A stretch of 35,851 nucleotides of DNA from an uncultured Pelagibacteraceae bacterium (lineage in GTDB: Bacteria > Pseudomonadota > Alphaproteobacteria > Pelagibacterales > Pelagibacteraceae), in the NCBI GenBank assembly GCA_902603905.1, contig CACKWM010000009.1, forward strand, positions 1-35,851. The letters are read 5' to 3'. Shown here one piece after another: positions 1 to 8,919 of this stretch. A program made the translations under genes and the position numbers. The notes beneath the pieces are model-generated. The model was not told the DNA's origin. It did not search any database and worked only from the letters and a program-made list of their open reading frames with translations. Positions within the stretch are counted from its first letter, which is position 1. Each line of letters opens with the position of its first letter.

Positions 1-558
1 GATGAATGTAAAGGTAGCAGATACAACAGAGAAACTTTAGAAATAAAATTTAAAGATAAAAGCATTGCAGATGTTCTTAACATGACTGTTGATGAAGGTT
101 GTGAATATTTTAAAAATATACCTAACATAAAAACTAAATTATTAACTTTAAAAAAAGTTGGTCTTGGATATATTAAAATTGGTCAACAGGCCACTACTCT
201 ATCTGGTGGAGAAGCTCAAAGAATTAAATTAGCAAAAGAATTATCAAAAAGATCAACTGGTAGAACATTGTATATTTTGGATGAACCAACTACAGGATTG
301 CATCAACACGACATAAAAAAACTTTTAGATATTTTGCACACTTTTGTCGCATTAGGTAATACAGTTATTGTAATTGAACACAATCTAGATGTGATTAAAA
401 CTGCAGATTATATTGTTGATATGGGACCTGAAGGTGGGATAAAAGGAGGAAATATTATAGCTGAAGGCAAACCTGAAGAAATTTGTAAAATTAAAGATAG
501 TTATACAGGTAATTTTTTAAAACATATCCTTGATAATAAATTTAAAAAAACAGCTTAA
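1..558 (+). CDS. uvrA: UvrABC system protein A, C-terminal part (5' truncated by window edge)
   Basis: DNA damage recognition ATPase of nucleotide excision repair, acting with UvrB and UvrC. The frame is open from base 1, so this is the last 185 codons of a protein usually about 940 residues long. The second ABC ATPase is visible in order: signature [14 protein letters not shown], Walker [13 protein letters not shown], and the switch-histidine segment [10 protein letters not shown], followed by the typical GPEGG tail. The upstream segment [13 protein letters not shown] is the part just after the C-terminal zinc-finger region. An ATG at 82 lies inside the domain and is not the real start. It is followed after 47 bases by an unrelated membrane protein gene on the same strand. 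Family assignment is firm; only the missing 5' part is unseen. Confidence 0.97.
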   Translation, partial: DECKGSRYNRETLEIKFKDKSIADVLNMTVDEGCEYFKNIPNIKTKLLTLKKVGLGYIKIGQQATTLSGGEAQRIKLAKELSKRSTGRTLYILDEPTTGLHQHDIKKLLDILHTFVALGNTVIVIEHNLDVIKTADYIVDMGPEGGIKGGNIIAEGKPEEICKIKDSYTGNFLKHILDNKFKKTA

Positions 559-605
559 TAATCACTATTCAATAGTGTATAACTAGTTAGTATATATAAG
601 AAAAT

Positions 606-1208
606 ATGGGAAATTTACTATCATCGCTACCAAAAACAATACATGCATCCTTAGGTTTGGCTGTAATTTTGTTTTTAGGACTTTTCTTTATGAATGGTGG
701 CTTTGATTTTGACACTCTTTTTTGGGCATGGTTATTCAGGTTAATTCATGTTGTTGTTGCTATAATGTGGATAGGTTTACTATGGTATTTTAACTTTGTT
801 CAAATTCCTAATATGCCTAAAATTCCTGATGAACAAAAACCAGCAATTGGTAAAGTTATTGCGCCAGCTGCATTATTTTATTTTAGATGGGCGGCTCTAT
901 TAACAGTCATTTCTGGTTTAATATTGGCAACAATCAGTGGATATGTACATGATGCAATGACATTAGGCATTGCCTCAGGTGGTGGAAAAAATGCAGCTAT
1001 TGGTATTGGTATGTGGCTCGGTTTATATATGGCTTTTAATGTTTGGTTTATAATCTGGCCTAATCAAAAAAAGGCATTGGGTATAGTTGAATGCGATCCT
1101 GAACAAAAAGCAAAGTCTGCAAAAACTGCAATGTTATTTTCAAGGACTAATACCTTGTTATCATTACCAATGCTTCTATCGATGGTTGCAGCACAAAATC
1201 TTTATTAA
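606..1208 (+). CDS. PuuD/urate-oxidase N-domain-like integral membrane protein (COG3748 type)
   Basis: A 200-residue membrane protein with about five hydrophobic segments (roughly residues 15-33, 44-66, 95-115, 130-150, 180-198). The motifs RLIHVVVAIMWIGLLWYF, GMWLGLYMAFNVWFIIWP and SRTNTLLSLPML match, from memory, the membrane domain of the PuuD urate hydroxylase family (PF06181). In PuuD a cytochrome c domain follows this region; here the protein stops after the membrane part and no CxxCH is present. The histidine in the second segment is a candidate heme ligand (inference). Many short homologues are uncharacterised, and no purine genes lie nearby, so urate oxidation should not be assumed. 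Its last four bases overlap the end of secF on the other strand. Family membership is fairly likely; function is unknown. Confidence 0.65.
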   Translation: MGNLLSSLPKTIHASLGLAVILFLGLFFMNGGFDFDTLFWAWLFRLIHVVVAIMWIGLLWYFNFVQIPNMPKIPDEQKPAIGKVIAPAALFYFRWAALLTVISGLILATISGYVHDAMTLGIASGGGKNAAIGIGMWLGLYMAFNVWFIIWPNQKKALGIVECDPEQKAKSAKTAMLFSRTNTLLSLPMLLSMVAAQNLY

Positions 1209-2107
1209 TCTTTATCTTCTTTTACAATAGTTCTTTGCGATACCTTTAATAAAACTAATATAGGATTGGCAATATATATAGAAGAATAAGTTCCAAAAAC
1301 AACTCCTAGTATCATTGCTAAAGAAAATCCTTTTAATATTTCTCCTCCTAAAAAATAAATTGATAATAAAGCTAGTAAAGTTGTAATCGAAGTTATTACA
1401 GTTCTAGATAAAGTTTCGTTAATTGAAATATTTGTCAAATTAAAAATTTTAATATCAGAAAATTTTTTTAAATTTTCCCTTACCCTGTCAAAAATAACAA
1501 CGGTATCATTCATAGAGTATCCGACAATAGTTAATACCGCAGCAACAATTGATAAATTAATTTCTAAATTAAATAAAGAGAACACACCAAGAGTTATTAA
1601 TACATCGTGCAATAAAGCAACTATTGCACCTAAACTAAATTGCCATTCAAATCTTATCCATATATAAAAAAGCATCGCTGCAAGAGACAATAGAATAGCA
1701 ATTACGCCTGATCTTAAAAGCTCAGCACTAACTTTAGGCCCAACATTTTCAACTCTTCTAAAATTGAAACCCGACCCAATAGATTTGGTTAAATCTTCTT
1801 TAATTTCTTGAATAAAATTAGGATTGTTATCATTTTTTTTCTCGAATTTAATTAGAAAGTCATTCTCGTTACCAAATTGTTTAACGCTTACGTCTCCTAA
1901 CTTCATATTTAATAAAGATTCTCTTAAATTTGTAATATTAATTTGACTATCTTTGGCTCTTAATTCAATTAATGTACCACCTTTAAAATCAACACCATAG
2001 TTAAGACCTTTAAAGATAAGCAATGATATTGAAATTAAAACTAGAAAAATTGAAATTAAGTTAAACAATTTATAAAATTTATTAAAAGCTATTTCTTTTC
2101 TTTCCAT
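1205..2107 (-). CDS. secF: Protein translocase subunit SecF
   Basis: Inner membrane partner of SecD that uses the proton-motive force to help SecYEG complete export. The 300-residue length is normal for SecF. After a first transmembrane segment (about 16-33) comes the family motif GVDFKGGTLIELRA, then the periplasmic P1-type region, then five more membrane segments from about residue 130, including VGYSMNDTVVIFDRVREN and a conserved Gly-rich C-terminal block. The start codon overlaps the secD stop by one base (TAATG), implying translational coupling. It is the last gene of the long minus-strand run and overlaps the end of the convergent PuuD-like gene by four bases, with no visible terminator. 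Confidence 0.97.
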   Translation of the reverse strand: MERKEIAFNKFYKLFNLISIFLVLISISLLIFKGLNYGVDFKGGTLIELRAKDSQINITNLRESLLNMKLGDVSVKQFGNENDFLIKFEKKNDNNPNFIQEIKEDLTKSIGSGFNFRRVENVGPKVSAELLRSGVIAILLSLAAMLFYIWIRFEWQFSLGAIVALLHDVLITLGVFSLFNLEINLSIVAAVLTIVGYSMNDTVVIFDRVRENLKKFSDIKIFNLTNISINETLSRTVITSITTLLALLSIYFLGGEILKGFSLAMILGVVFGTYSSIYIANPILVLLKVSQRTIVKEDKD

Positions 2108-3663
2108 TATATTAAATTTTCTTTATTTTTATTTTTTACCACATAAATAGAAGTTAAAAGTCTTGCTATAAAATAAACAGAAAACAATGTTGTAAAAATT
2201 CCAACACCTAAAGTTACAGAAAAACCTTTAATTGGTCCTGAACCCATAAAAAATAAAATAATAGCTGCTATTAAAGTAGTTATATTTGCATCGATTATGG
2301 CACTTTTTGATCTTATATATCCACTATCAAAAGCAATAATTTGATTCTTTTCAGATTTAATTTCTTCTTTAATTCTTTCAAAAATCAAAACATTTGCATC
2401 AACGGCCATACCAACTGTTAAAATAATTCCCGCTATACCAGGAAGAGTTAAAGTAGCTTCAAAAAGAGTTAGTATTCCTACTAAAAGGAACAGATTCAAA
2501 ATTAATGTAATATTCGCAATTATTCCAAACACTTTATATTTAAAAAACATAAAAATTATGACTAAAAGAAAACCAATTGTTAAAGCAAAAACACCTGCGT
2601 TTATTGAATCTTGACCAAGATCAGGGCCGACAGTTCTTTCTTCTATAATATTTAATGGCGCTGGCAAGGCTCCAGACCTTAACAATAAAGCTAAATCAGT
2701 GGCTGATTGAAAAGTAAAACCACCACTAATTTGACCACCTCCACCAACAATAGCTTCACGAATTACTGGAGCGCTAATTATTTTGCCATCTAAAACTATT
2801 GCTAATCTCTTTCCTATTCCAGATGTAGTTGCTTTACCAAATCTCTTTGCCCCTACTCTGTCTAGAGTGAATGATACGACAGTTTCATTAACTTCAGTAT
2901 CCATATTAGGCTGAGCATCTATAAGATTATTTCCATTTAAAATTATTCTTTTACTAACCATAACTTCTTCACTGTCATCTTCGAACATTAATTTTTCAGA
3001 ACCAAAAGTTTCCTCAGAATTTTGAGTAACAAATCTAAAAGTCAAGTTAGCTGTCTTACCTAATAATTTTTTAACTCTCATAGGATCATCAAGGCCAGGT
3101 AACTCAACTAATATTCTATCATTTCCTCTTCTTAAGATATTTGGCTCATTTGTGCCAACCTCATCTATTCTTCTTCGAACAATTTCTAAAGCTTGATCTA
3201 AAGATGCATTTTTTATTTCAATTAAACCATATTTAGAAAGATTTAATTGAAATTGATTATTTAATATTTCTAAATCAAATTGGTGTGTTTTAAATTGATC
3301 GTAATATGGATTAATATCACTATTTTGTTCTTCAAATATTTTTTTAACTTCGTCAATTTGATTGCTTTCTATATTAAAAATTATAGTTTTATCATTTACA
3401 ATTTTTAAATTTCTAAAATTTATTTTTTCATTTTTAAAAAATTTTCTTAATGTAGATAATTTATTTTGTAATGTTTGAATAATAACAGGTTTATTGTCTA
3501 TTTCTAAAAGAAGGTAAGATCCTCCTTGCAAATCTAATCCAAGATTAATTTTTTTATCATGCCAGTTATTTTCAGTCTTAATAAAATTCGATAATGTTAA
3601 ATAAACAAAAATTAATGTAAATAAACTAATTAATAATATTCTAGTTTTTGAAAAATATAACAC
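2107..3663 (-). CDS. secD: Protein translocase subunit SecD
   Basis: Inner membrane subunit of the SecDF-YajC complex, with a large periplasmic domain and six predicted membrane segments. Visible landmarks are an N-terminal membrane anchor (about 8-26), the motif LGLDLQGGSYLLLEID, the segment ARRRID-like VRRRIDEVGTNEPNI, the gating-loop region GGGGQISGGF, and the C-terminal membrane half with VGMAVDANVLIFERIKEE. At 518 residues it is a normal compact SecD. The start codon is GTG (3661-3663), 13 bases after the yajC stop, without an evident Shine-Dalgarno sequence; no in-frame ATG gives a better start before the membrane anchor. It is coupled to secF through a TAATG overlap. Confidence 0.97.
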   Translation of the reverse strand: MLYFSKTRILLISLFTLIFVYLTLSNFIKTENNWHDKKINLGLDLQGGSYLLLEIDNKPVIIQTLQNKLSTLRKFFKNEKINFRNLKIVNDKTIIFNIESNQIDEVKKIFEEQNSDINPYYDQFKTHQFDLEILNNQFQLNLSKYGLIEIKNASLDQALEIVRRRIDEVGTNEPNILRRGNDRILVELPGLDDPMRVKKLLGKTANLTFRFVTQNSEETFGSEKLMFEDDSEEVMVSKRIILNGNNLIDAQPNMDTEVNETVVSFTLDRVGAKRFGKATTSGIGKRLAIVLDGKIISAPVIREAIVGGGGQISGGFTFQSATDLALLLRSGALPAPLNIIEERTVGPDLGQDSINAGVFALTIGFLLVIIFMFFKYKVFGIIANITLILNLFLLVGILTLFEATLTLPGIAGIILTVGMAVDANVLIFERIKEEIKSEKNQIIAFDSGYIRSKSAIIDANITTLIAAIILFFMGSGPIKGFSVTLGVGIFTTLFSVYFIARLLTSIYVVKNKNKENLI

Positions 3664-3676
3664 CGGTTATAAAATG

Positions 3677-3964
3677 TTACTTTTTTGGTTCTGGATTATT
3701 TAATAATCCTTGTATTCCTGTGGATTTAACAATTTCAACTTTTACACTTTCAGAAATTTGAATTTCAAGTTTGTCATTTTCCATTACTCTTTCAACTGTA
3801 CCTATAATTCCGCCTGAAGTAATTACTTGGTCTCCTCTTTTAAGGTTTTCAACCATAATTTTATGTTCTTTAACTTTTTTTTGCTGTGGTCTAATTAAAA
3901 AAAAGTAAAAAATTACAAATATTAATATTAATGGGATAAATTGGGCTATTCCTGAATCTGACAT
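3677..3964 (-). CDS. yajC: Sec translocon accessory subunit YajC
   Basis: Small single-span membrane protein associated with SecDF. In 95 residues it has one hydrophobic segment (about 9-25, FIPLILIFVIFYFFLIRPQQ) ending in the family hallmark RPQQKK, followed by a soluble domain with GDQVITSGGIIGTV, typical of YajC. The ATG at 3962-3964 is preceded by a strong TAAGGAG Shine-Dalgarno (3969-3975), one of the clearest in the window. A weak promoter could lie in the 53 bases after serS (on the minus strand TTGTTT at 4010-4015 and TATAAA at 3989-3994, 15 bases apart), which would let yajC-secD-secF be transcribed apart from the upstream genes; that is speculative. Confidence 0.96.
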   Translation of the reverse strand: MSDSGIAQFIPLILIFVIFYFFLIRPQQKKVKEHKIMVENLKRGDQVITSGGIIGTVERVMENDKLEIQISESVKVEIVKSTGIQGLLNNPEPKK

Positions 3965-4017
3965 GCTACTCCTTATTTTTAGAAATTATTTATACTATCT
4001 ATTTTCTTAAAACAACT

Positions 4018-5278
4018 CTAATTCTTGGTTATTTTATCCATATTTCCCATATATGGTTTTAAAACTTTTGGAATATTTATTGATCCATCTGATTGTTGAT
4101 AATTTTCTAAAATAGCAACTAAAGTTCTACCAACAGCAAGCCCACTGCCATTTAAACTTCCAAGAAAAACAGTTTCATTTTTATAATTTTTATATCTAGC
4201 TTTCATTCTTCTTGATTGAAATGAACCACATGATGAGCAGCTTGAAATTTCTCTATATTTATTTTCAGAAGGTAACCAAACCTCAATATCAAAAGTTTTT
4301 TCTGCACTAAAACCCATATCACCAGTACATAAAACTACTTTTCTATAAGGTAATTCAAGTAAGTCTAAAATTTTTGTTGCACATATTGTCATTCTATCTA
4401 ATTCATCAATACATTCTTTTGGCTCAACAATGCTAACTAATTCAACTTTATAAAATTGATGTTGTCTCATCATGCCCTTGGTGTCTTTTCCGTAACTACC
4501 AGCTTCTTTTCTAAAACAAGGAGTTGAAGCAACAAATCTCATAGGTAAACTTTTTATATCAAAAATTTTATCCTTAACTATATTTGTTAAAATTACTTCT
4601 GCTGTAGGAATTAAAAATTTTCTATTATTTTTTTCATCGAGCTTTATTTCAAATTGGTCATTCTCAAATTTAGGTAATTGGCCAGTCCCATACATTGAAT
4701 TCTCTGATGCAATTAATGGAGGAGAAATTTCAGTGTATCCGTTGATCTTAGTATGAGTATCAAGCATAAAGTTTGAAATTGCTCTTTCTAATAAGGCTAA
4801 TTTATTTTTAACAAAAAACAAATCTTGAACCAGTAGTTTTCGTTGCAAGATCAAAATCAAGCATACCTAGATCTTGGCCTAATTCATAATGAGACTTAGC
4901 TTTAAAATTAAATTTAGGAATAGTACCACTTTTAGATTCTTCAAAATTAGAATTTTCATCTTTTCCAACAGGAACATCGTCAAGAGGTAAGTTGGGTAAA
5001 GTAGAAAGTATATTTTCTAATTCATTTTTAACTTCGGCTTGGCTTTTGCTTAATTTGTCAATTTGGACAGAAATATCTTTAGATTTAGCAAATAAAGTTT
5101 TATCGTTAGATTTTGAAATATCTTTTTTTTCTTTTTCTAAATTTTCTTTTTTTTGAATTAACTTTCTATTTTCATCATCAAGTTCCAATATTTTCTTAAG
5201 GTCAACTTCTAAAAATCTTTTTTTTAAAGAATTTTTAAATAAATCTATGTCTTTTCGAATATCTTTTATGTTATGCAT
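4018..5278 (-). CDS. serS: Seryl-tRNA synthetase, interrupted by an apparent one-base frameshift
   Basis: Class II synthetase charging tRNA-Ser. The N-terminal frame (from ATG at 5276-5278) encodes the tRNA-binding coiled-coil arm (about residues 30-100, rich in Lys/Glu) and runs to GSRFVF, then stops in TGT TAA. The remaining catalytic domain continues in another frame: [17 protein letters not shown], motif 2 ([25 protein letters not shown]) and motif 3 ([20 protein letters not shown]), ending at 4018. Removing one T from the mRNA run of six (plus-strand A run at 4813-4818) joins the two into about 419 residues, the normal family length, reading [16 protein letters not shown] with no lost or extra residue. 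It is therefore either a sequencing or assembly error or a +1 recoding site, not a decayed gene. The start overlaps tatC by eight bases. Confidence 0.93.
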
Positions 5279-6035
5279 TATTATTTATTTTCTTTTCAAT
5301 AATATTTACAGAAAAAATTGATAATTCATATAAAATTAACAAGGGTATAGCTAAGCCTATTTGTGTTACAGGGTCAGGAGGAGTTAATATTGCTGCTGCA
5401 GCAAAAATAATTATAACAACATATTTTCTTCTTTCTCGTAAGAATTTAGAATCAACTACACCAATTCTTGCTAGTAAACTTAATACTACTGGCAATTGAA
5501 AGCTTAACCCAAATGCAAAAATTAGTTTCATAACTAAAGATAAATATTCATTTACTTTTGCTTCTAACTGTATTGGTAGGTTTGTTGTTATTCCCGTGCT
5601 TTCAAAAGATAAAAAAAACTTGATTGCTAAAGGCATAATTAAATAATAGACAAGAATCCCACCTAGAAAAAAAAGTATAGGTGTTGCTACTAAGTAAGGC
5701 ATAATTGCAAGTTTTTCATGTTTATATAAACCAGGTGCAATAAACTTCCACACTTGAATTAAAATAAATGGGCTGGTTATAAAAAAAGCAGCAAAGAATG
5801 ATACTTTAAGATATGTCAAAAAAGTTTCCTGTAGTGCTGTAAATATTAATCTTCTTTGTGTTCCATCATCTTGAACAGCTTGTGCGTATGGATCAACTAA
5901 AAAACCGTAAATATAATCAGAAAAAAAATAGCAAATAATAAAAAAAACAAATAAAAATATAAATGAATTAATTAGTCTTTTTCTAAGTTCAGTTAAGTGA
6001 CTAACAAAGTTACCCTCGTTATCATTCTTGGTCAT
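5271..6035 (-). CDS. tatC: Sec-independent protein translocase TatC
   Basis: Core receptor of the twin-arginine translocase, which exports folded proteins across the inner membrane. The 254-residue protein has six predicted membrane helices and the TatC landmarks: cytoplasmic N-terminal HLTELRKRLINS, FLTYLKVSFFAAFF, and FILIQVWKFIAPGLYKHEK containing the conserved Pro-Gly-Leu-Tyr and Glu of the signal-peptide binding site. The gene overlaps tatB by 14 bases upstream and serS by eight bases downstream, consistent with one transcript for tatA-tatB-tatC. Confidence 0.98.
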   Translation of the reverse strand: MTKNDNEGNFVSHLTELRKRLINSFIFLFVFFIICYFFSDYIYGFLVDPYAQAVQDDGTQRRLIFTALQETFLTYLKVSFFAAFFITSPFILIQVWKFIAPGLYKHEKLAIMPYLVATPILFFLGGILVYYLIMPLAIKFFLSFESTGITTNLPIQLEAKVNEYLSLVMKLIFAFGLSFQLPVVLSLLARIGVVDSKFLRERRKYVVIIIFAAAAILTPPDPVTQIGLAIPLLILYELSIFSVNIIEKKINNNA

Positions 6036-6261
6036 TTTTTTTATCTTTTACAGTTGTTTTTTTTTTCTTTAAATCTTCATCGACATTAATAGTTTCATTT
6101 TCAAGATTAGATACTTGGTCTTGGACATTGCTTACATATCTTTTGATTGAGCCTATCCATGATCCAATTTTTTTTAACATGTGAGGAAAATCTTTTGGAC
6201 CAACTACAACTATTGCAATTGAAACTATGATTAATATCTCAAACCAGCCAATTTGTGGCAT
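6022..6261 (-). CDS. tatB: Sec-independent protein translocase TatB
   Basis: Small membrane protein that forms the signal-peptide receptor together with TatC. In 79 residues it has the N-terminal membrane helix (about 4-21), the TatB hinge VVVGPKDFPHMLKKIG that separates TatB from TatA, an amphipathic helix, and a charged Lys/Asp/Glu tail. It is shorter than enterobacterial TatB, as is common in streamlined genomes. It lies between tatA (five bases away) and tatC (14-base overlap). Confidence 0.95.
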   Translation of the reverse strand: MPQIGWFEILIIVSIAIVVVGPKDFPHMLKKIGSWIGSIKRYVSNVQDQVSNLENETINVDEDLKKKKTTVKDKKNDQE

Positions 6262-6266
6262 TTGAT

Positions 6267-6485
6267 TTAGTCTTTATTACTTGAATCGTTATTTGTATCT
6301 GAATCTTGATTATTTTCTGAAATATTTTTTGGCTCAACATCTTCCGTTACATCTGTAGCCATGCCTTTTTTAAAACTTTTGATACCTTTAGCTACATCAC
6401 CCATTAAGCTTGAAATCTTACCTCTTCCAAACAATAATACGACTAATATTACAACAATTGCTATTTGCCAAATCCCTATACTCAT
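6267..6485 (-). CDS. tatA: Sec-independent protein translocase TatA
   Basis: Pore-forming subunit of the Tat system. The 72-residue protein has the N-terminal helix (about 3-19), the [23 protein letters not shown] hinge and amphipathic helix seen in TatA (split here at Gly-Arg-Gly for reading), and an acidic, Asn/Asp/Ser-rich tail. It is the first gene of tatABC, 43 bases after scpB. The gap contains two small AT-rich inverted repeats but no clear terminator or Shine-Dalgarno sequence. Confidence 0.96.
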   Translation of the reverse strand: MSIGIWQIAIVVILVVLLFGRGKISSLMGDVAKGIKSFKKGMATDVTEDVEPKNISENNQDSDTNNDSSNKD

Positions 6486-6528
6486 AAGGTATTTATAACC
6501 TTTTTAAATAAATTTTAAAAGTAACTTT

Positions 6529-7221
6529 TTACTTGCGTTCGTCTTCTTTTAATGTGCCACTTAACATTTCATCAATGTTTGAATAAATATTCTCTTTTTT
6601 AACGTCTTCTTTTTCTTGATAAAATTTACCAGTACCAAAAATTGATGAATCTATGTTTGTGCTATCAATTAGCCCTGCAGATCCTAATTCATCTACAGTT
6701 GGCAAATCTGATAATTTTTGTAGATTAAAATGACTTAAAAAATCATCTGTTGTGCCGTATTGGATGGGTTTGCCAGGAACGTCTTTTCTTCCCTTGGGTT
6801 TTACCCAATTTAGCTCCATTAAAATTTCGAGTGTATTTGTACCAAAAGCAACTCCCCGTATTTCCTCTATTTCAGCTCTAGTTACAGGTTGGTGGTAAAC
6901 AATAATTGCCAATGTTTCTATTGCAGCTTTTGACAATTTTTTTTCTATAGTTTTCTCTTTACTCATTAAATTTGATAAATTTTTTGCTGTTCTGAAAGAC
7001 CACTTATTTGAAATACAAACTAAATTAATACCTCTAGAAGAGTATGTGGATTGAATTTTTTTTAAAATTTTCTCAACATCAACTTTTTTTGACACTTTGG
7101 ATTCGATTGTATCAACATCTAAAGGTTCAGCAGCTGCAAAAATAATTGCTTCAACTTCTCGTTCGCCGTCTATTAATTTTGATGGAAAATTTATTATATT
7201 TATTTTTTTTTCTTTTTTCAT
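6529..7221 (-). CDS. scpB: Segregation and condensation protein ScpB
   Basis: Winged-helix subunit that, with ScpA, binds the Smc ATPase to condense and partition the chromosome. The 230-residue protein contains the two winged-helix domains of the family: an N-terminal block with REVEAIIFAAAEPLDVD and a second block with LSKAAIETLAIIVYHQPVTR, EIRGV and PGKPIQYGTT. The C-terminal tail after about residue 185 is of low complexity and probably flexible. Its ATG overlaps the scpA stop (ATGA, 7218-7221), so the two subunits are translationally coupled. Confidence 0.96.
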   Translation of the reverse strand: MKKEKKINIINFPSKLIDGEREVEAIIFAAAEPLDVDTIESKVSKKVDVEKILKKIQSTYSSRGINLVCISNKWSFRTAKNLSNLMSKEKTIEKKLSKAAIETLAIIVYHQPVTRAEIEEIRGVAFGTNTLEILMELNWVKPKGRKDVPGKPIQYGTTDDFLSHFNLQKLSDLPTVDELGSAGLIDSTNIDSSIFGTGKFYQEKEDVKKENIYSNIDEMLSGTLKEDERK

Positions 7222-7958
7222 TTGCTTTCTCTAATATAAACATCATCAAAGAGTTTATCTTGTTTCATTTTTATATTTCCTTCCTTAACCAGTTCCAATG
7301 AGCCAGCAAAAATTCCTGCTTTACCAGTTTTTCTAAATTTTTTTTTAGTTTTAAAATCAGAAGGTATTAAATCATCAATTTTTTTCCATTCAATTAGCTT
7401 GCCAAAAAAATCTTTAATTGTTTGAATGCCATTTTCTGTTGTGAAAACAGGTAATTTAACAATATTCATCCTTTGAAAATCTTTTGTCATAACTATAGAG
7501 GAGTAACATTTTAAAAGTTCATATAAAGTAAGCGAATATTCAGAATTATAAATTGATCTAATCTTACCTTTTACGCCTCTCATAAAAATATCCCTTCCTA
7601 AACGTTCTCTTTTAAGCATTTGATCAGAAAGTAATCTTATTAACTCTAATTTTTTTAGCTGTAGTTTTAATTTTTCTGCAACTTCAGATGCTTTAAATTC
7701 ATCTTCAGAAGTCTCAGGTAGTAGCAATTTAGATTTTAAATATGTTAACCATGTAGCCATTAACAAATATTCTGAAGCTATTTCCAAATTAAGACTTTTT
7801 GCTTTTGTTATAAATTCATGAAACTGATCAGCTAATTTAGATACAGAAATATCTTCTAGATTAACTTTTTGTGATTTTGCTAAATCTAAAAGTACATCAA
7901 GTGGTCCATTAAACTTAATTAAATTTACATTAAATTGATCAGAATCAATATTTGACAT
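7218..7958 (-). CDS. scpA: Segregation and condensation protein ScpA
   Basis: Kleisin subunit of the Smc-ScpAB condensin. In 246 residues it shows the family N-terminus FNGPLDVLLDLAKSQKVNL, followed by ISVSKLADQF and LEIASEYLLMATWLTYLKSK with LLLPE, then the C-terminal winged-helix region. It lies ten bases downstream of nagZ and overlaps scpB by four bases. The nagZ-scpA-scpB-tatA order is the usual alphaproteobacterial arrangement, which supports the assignment. Confidence 0.96.
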   Translation of the reverse strand: MSNIDSDQFNVNLIKFNGPLDVLLDLAKSQKVNLEDISVSKLADQFHEFITKAKSLNLEIASEYLLMATWLTYLKSKLLLPETSEDEFKASEVAEKLKLQLKKLELIRLLSDQMLKRERLGRDIFMRGVKGKIRSIYNSEYSLTLYELLKCYSSIVMTKDFQRMNIVKLPVFTTENGIQTIKDFFGKLIEWKKIDDLIPSDFKTKKKFRKTGKAGIFAGSLELVKEGNIKMKQDKLFDDVYIRESK

Positions 7959-7968
7959 ATTTGTAATA

Positions 7969-8919
7969 CTAACTCAAAACCTTGTAAAATTGTGATGTTT
8001 TTTTAGTTATAAAAGCATTAACTTTAGGTGAATTTTTAGCAACTTCTATCATTTCGCTGTACCTTGCGTTGCAATGTAAAACTAAATCACAGCCTGCTTT
8101 AAAAGATTTTTTAGTATTTTCACTAATTGAAAATTTTAGACTTTTCATAGATATATCGTCAGATATTAACAAATTTTTAAATTTAATTTTATTTCTGATG
8201 AATTTAATAACTTTACTTGAATGTGTGGCAGTAAAATTTTTATCAATATCATTATAGACAACATGTGATGTCATGGCAAATAGACTTTTTTTATTTTTAA
8301 ATGGGAAAAAATCAATTTTATTTAAATTTTTTAATTTAGATTTAATAAAAGGTGTAGATTTATGACTGTCCACTCTTGCCAATCCATGACCCGGAATATG
8401 TTTAATAACTGTTGCAATATTATTTTTTTGAAATTGATTAATAAAATAATCACCAATTTTACTTACTTTTTGAGGGTTAAAACCAAAAGATCTATCGCCA
8501 ATAACTTCGCTAGATTTTTTTCGTCTTACATCAAGTACTGGTACAGTATTTATATTAACACCAATTTTTTCTAATAAATCGCATGTTTGATTTATAAAAA
8601 TTTCCGAATAAACATTAAATTTTTTAATATTTTGGTTGTAAAGTTTTCCAAAAAATTCACTTGTAAAAATTGAACTTTCTATAAGTTCATTTAATCTGCT
8701 GACTCGACCTCCTTCTTGATCAATTAAAATTGGATATTTTTGATCCTTAAAAATTTTTCTAATATTGTCAGTTAATTTTTTTGTTTGAGTAATAGATTTT
8801 ATATTTCTTGAAAAAAGTATTACACCCCAAGGTTTATACTTTTTTAAAAAATTTTTTTCTTTAGCTTGTAAAACAGTAGATTTAATCCCCACTATAAAAG
8901 ATCTTCTATTTTTCATCAT
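7969..8919 (-). CDS. nagZ: Beta-N-acetylhexosaminidase NagZ (glycoside hydrolase family 3)
   Basis: Cytoplasmic enzyme that removes N-acetylglucosamine from anhydromuropeptides in cell-wall recycling. The 316-residue protein covers the GH3 barrel: ILIDQEGGRVSRL (substrate-binding Asp), VIGDRSFGFNP, the catalytic loop KHIPGHGLARVDSHKS containing the His/Asp pair, and LLISDDISMKSL with the nucleophile aspartate. The start is at one of two adjacent ATG codons (8917-8919 or 8914-8916); a TTG one codon earlier is a poorer choice. The start overlaps the end of the upstream small membrane protein by 14 bases. Confidence 0.93.
   Translation of the reverse strand: MMKNRRSFIVGIKSTVLQAKEKNFLKKYKPWGVILFSRNIKSITQTKKLTDNIRKIFKDQKYPILIDQEGGRVSRLNELIESSIFTSEFFGKLYNQNIKKFNVYSEIFINQTCDLLEKIGVNINTVPVLDVRRKKSSEVIGDRSFGFNPQKVSKIGDYFINQFQKNNIATVIKHIPGHGLARVDSHKSTPFIKSKLKNLNKIDFFPFKNKKSLFAMTSHVVYNDIDKNFTATHSSKVIKFIRNKIKFKNLLISDDISMKSLKFSISENTKKSFKAGCDLVLHCNARYSEMIEVAKNSPKVNAFITKKTSQFYKVLS

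Noticed and set aside
4018..4860. C-terminal serS frame as an independent gene
   Set aside because: Its first 17 or so residues are out-of-frame read-through of the upstream half; the true protein is one synthetase joined at the T run.
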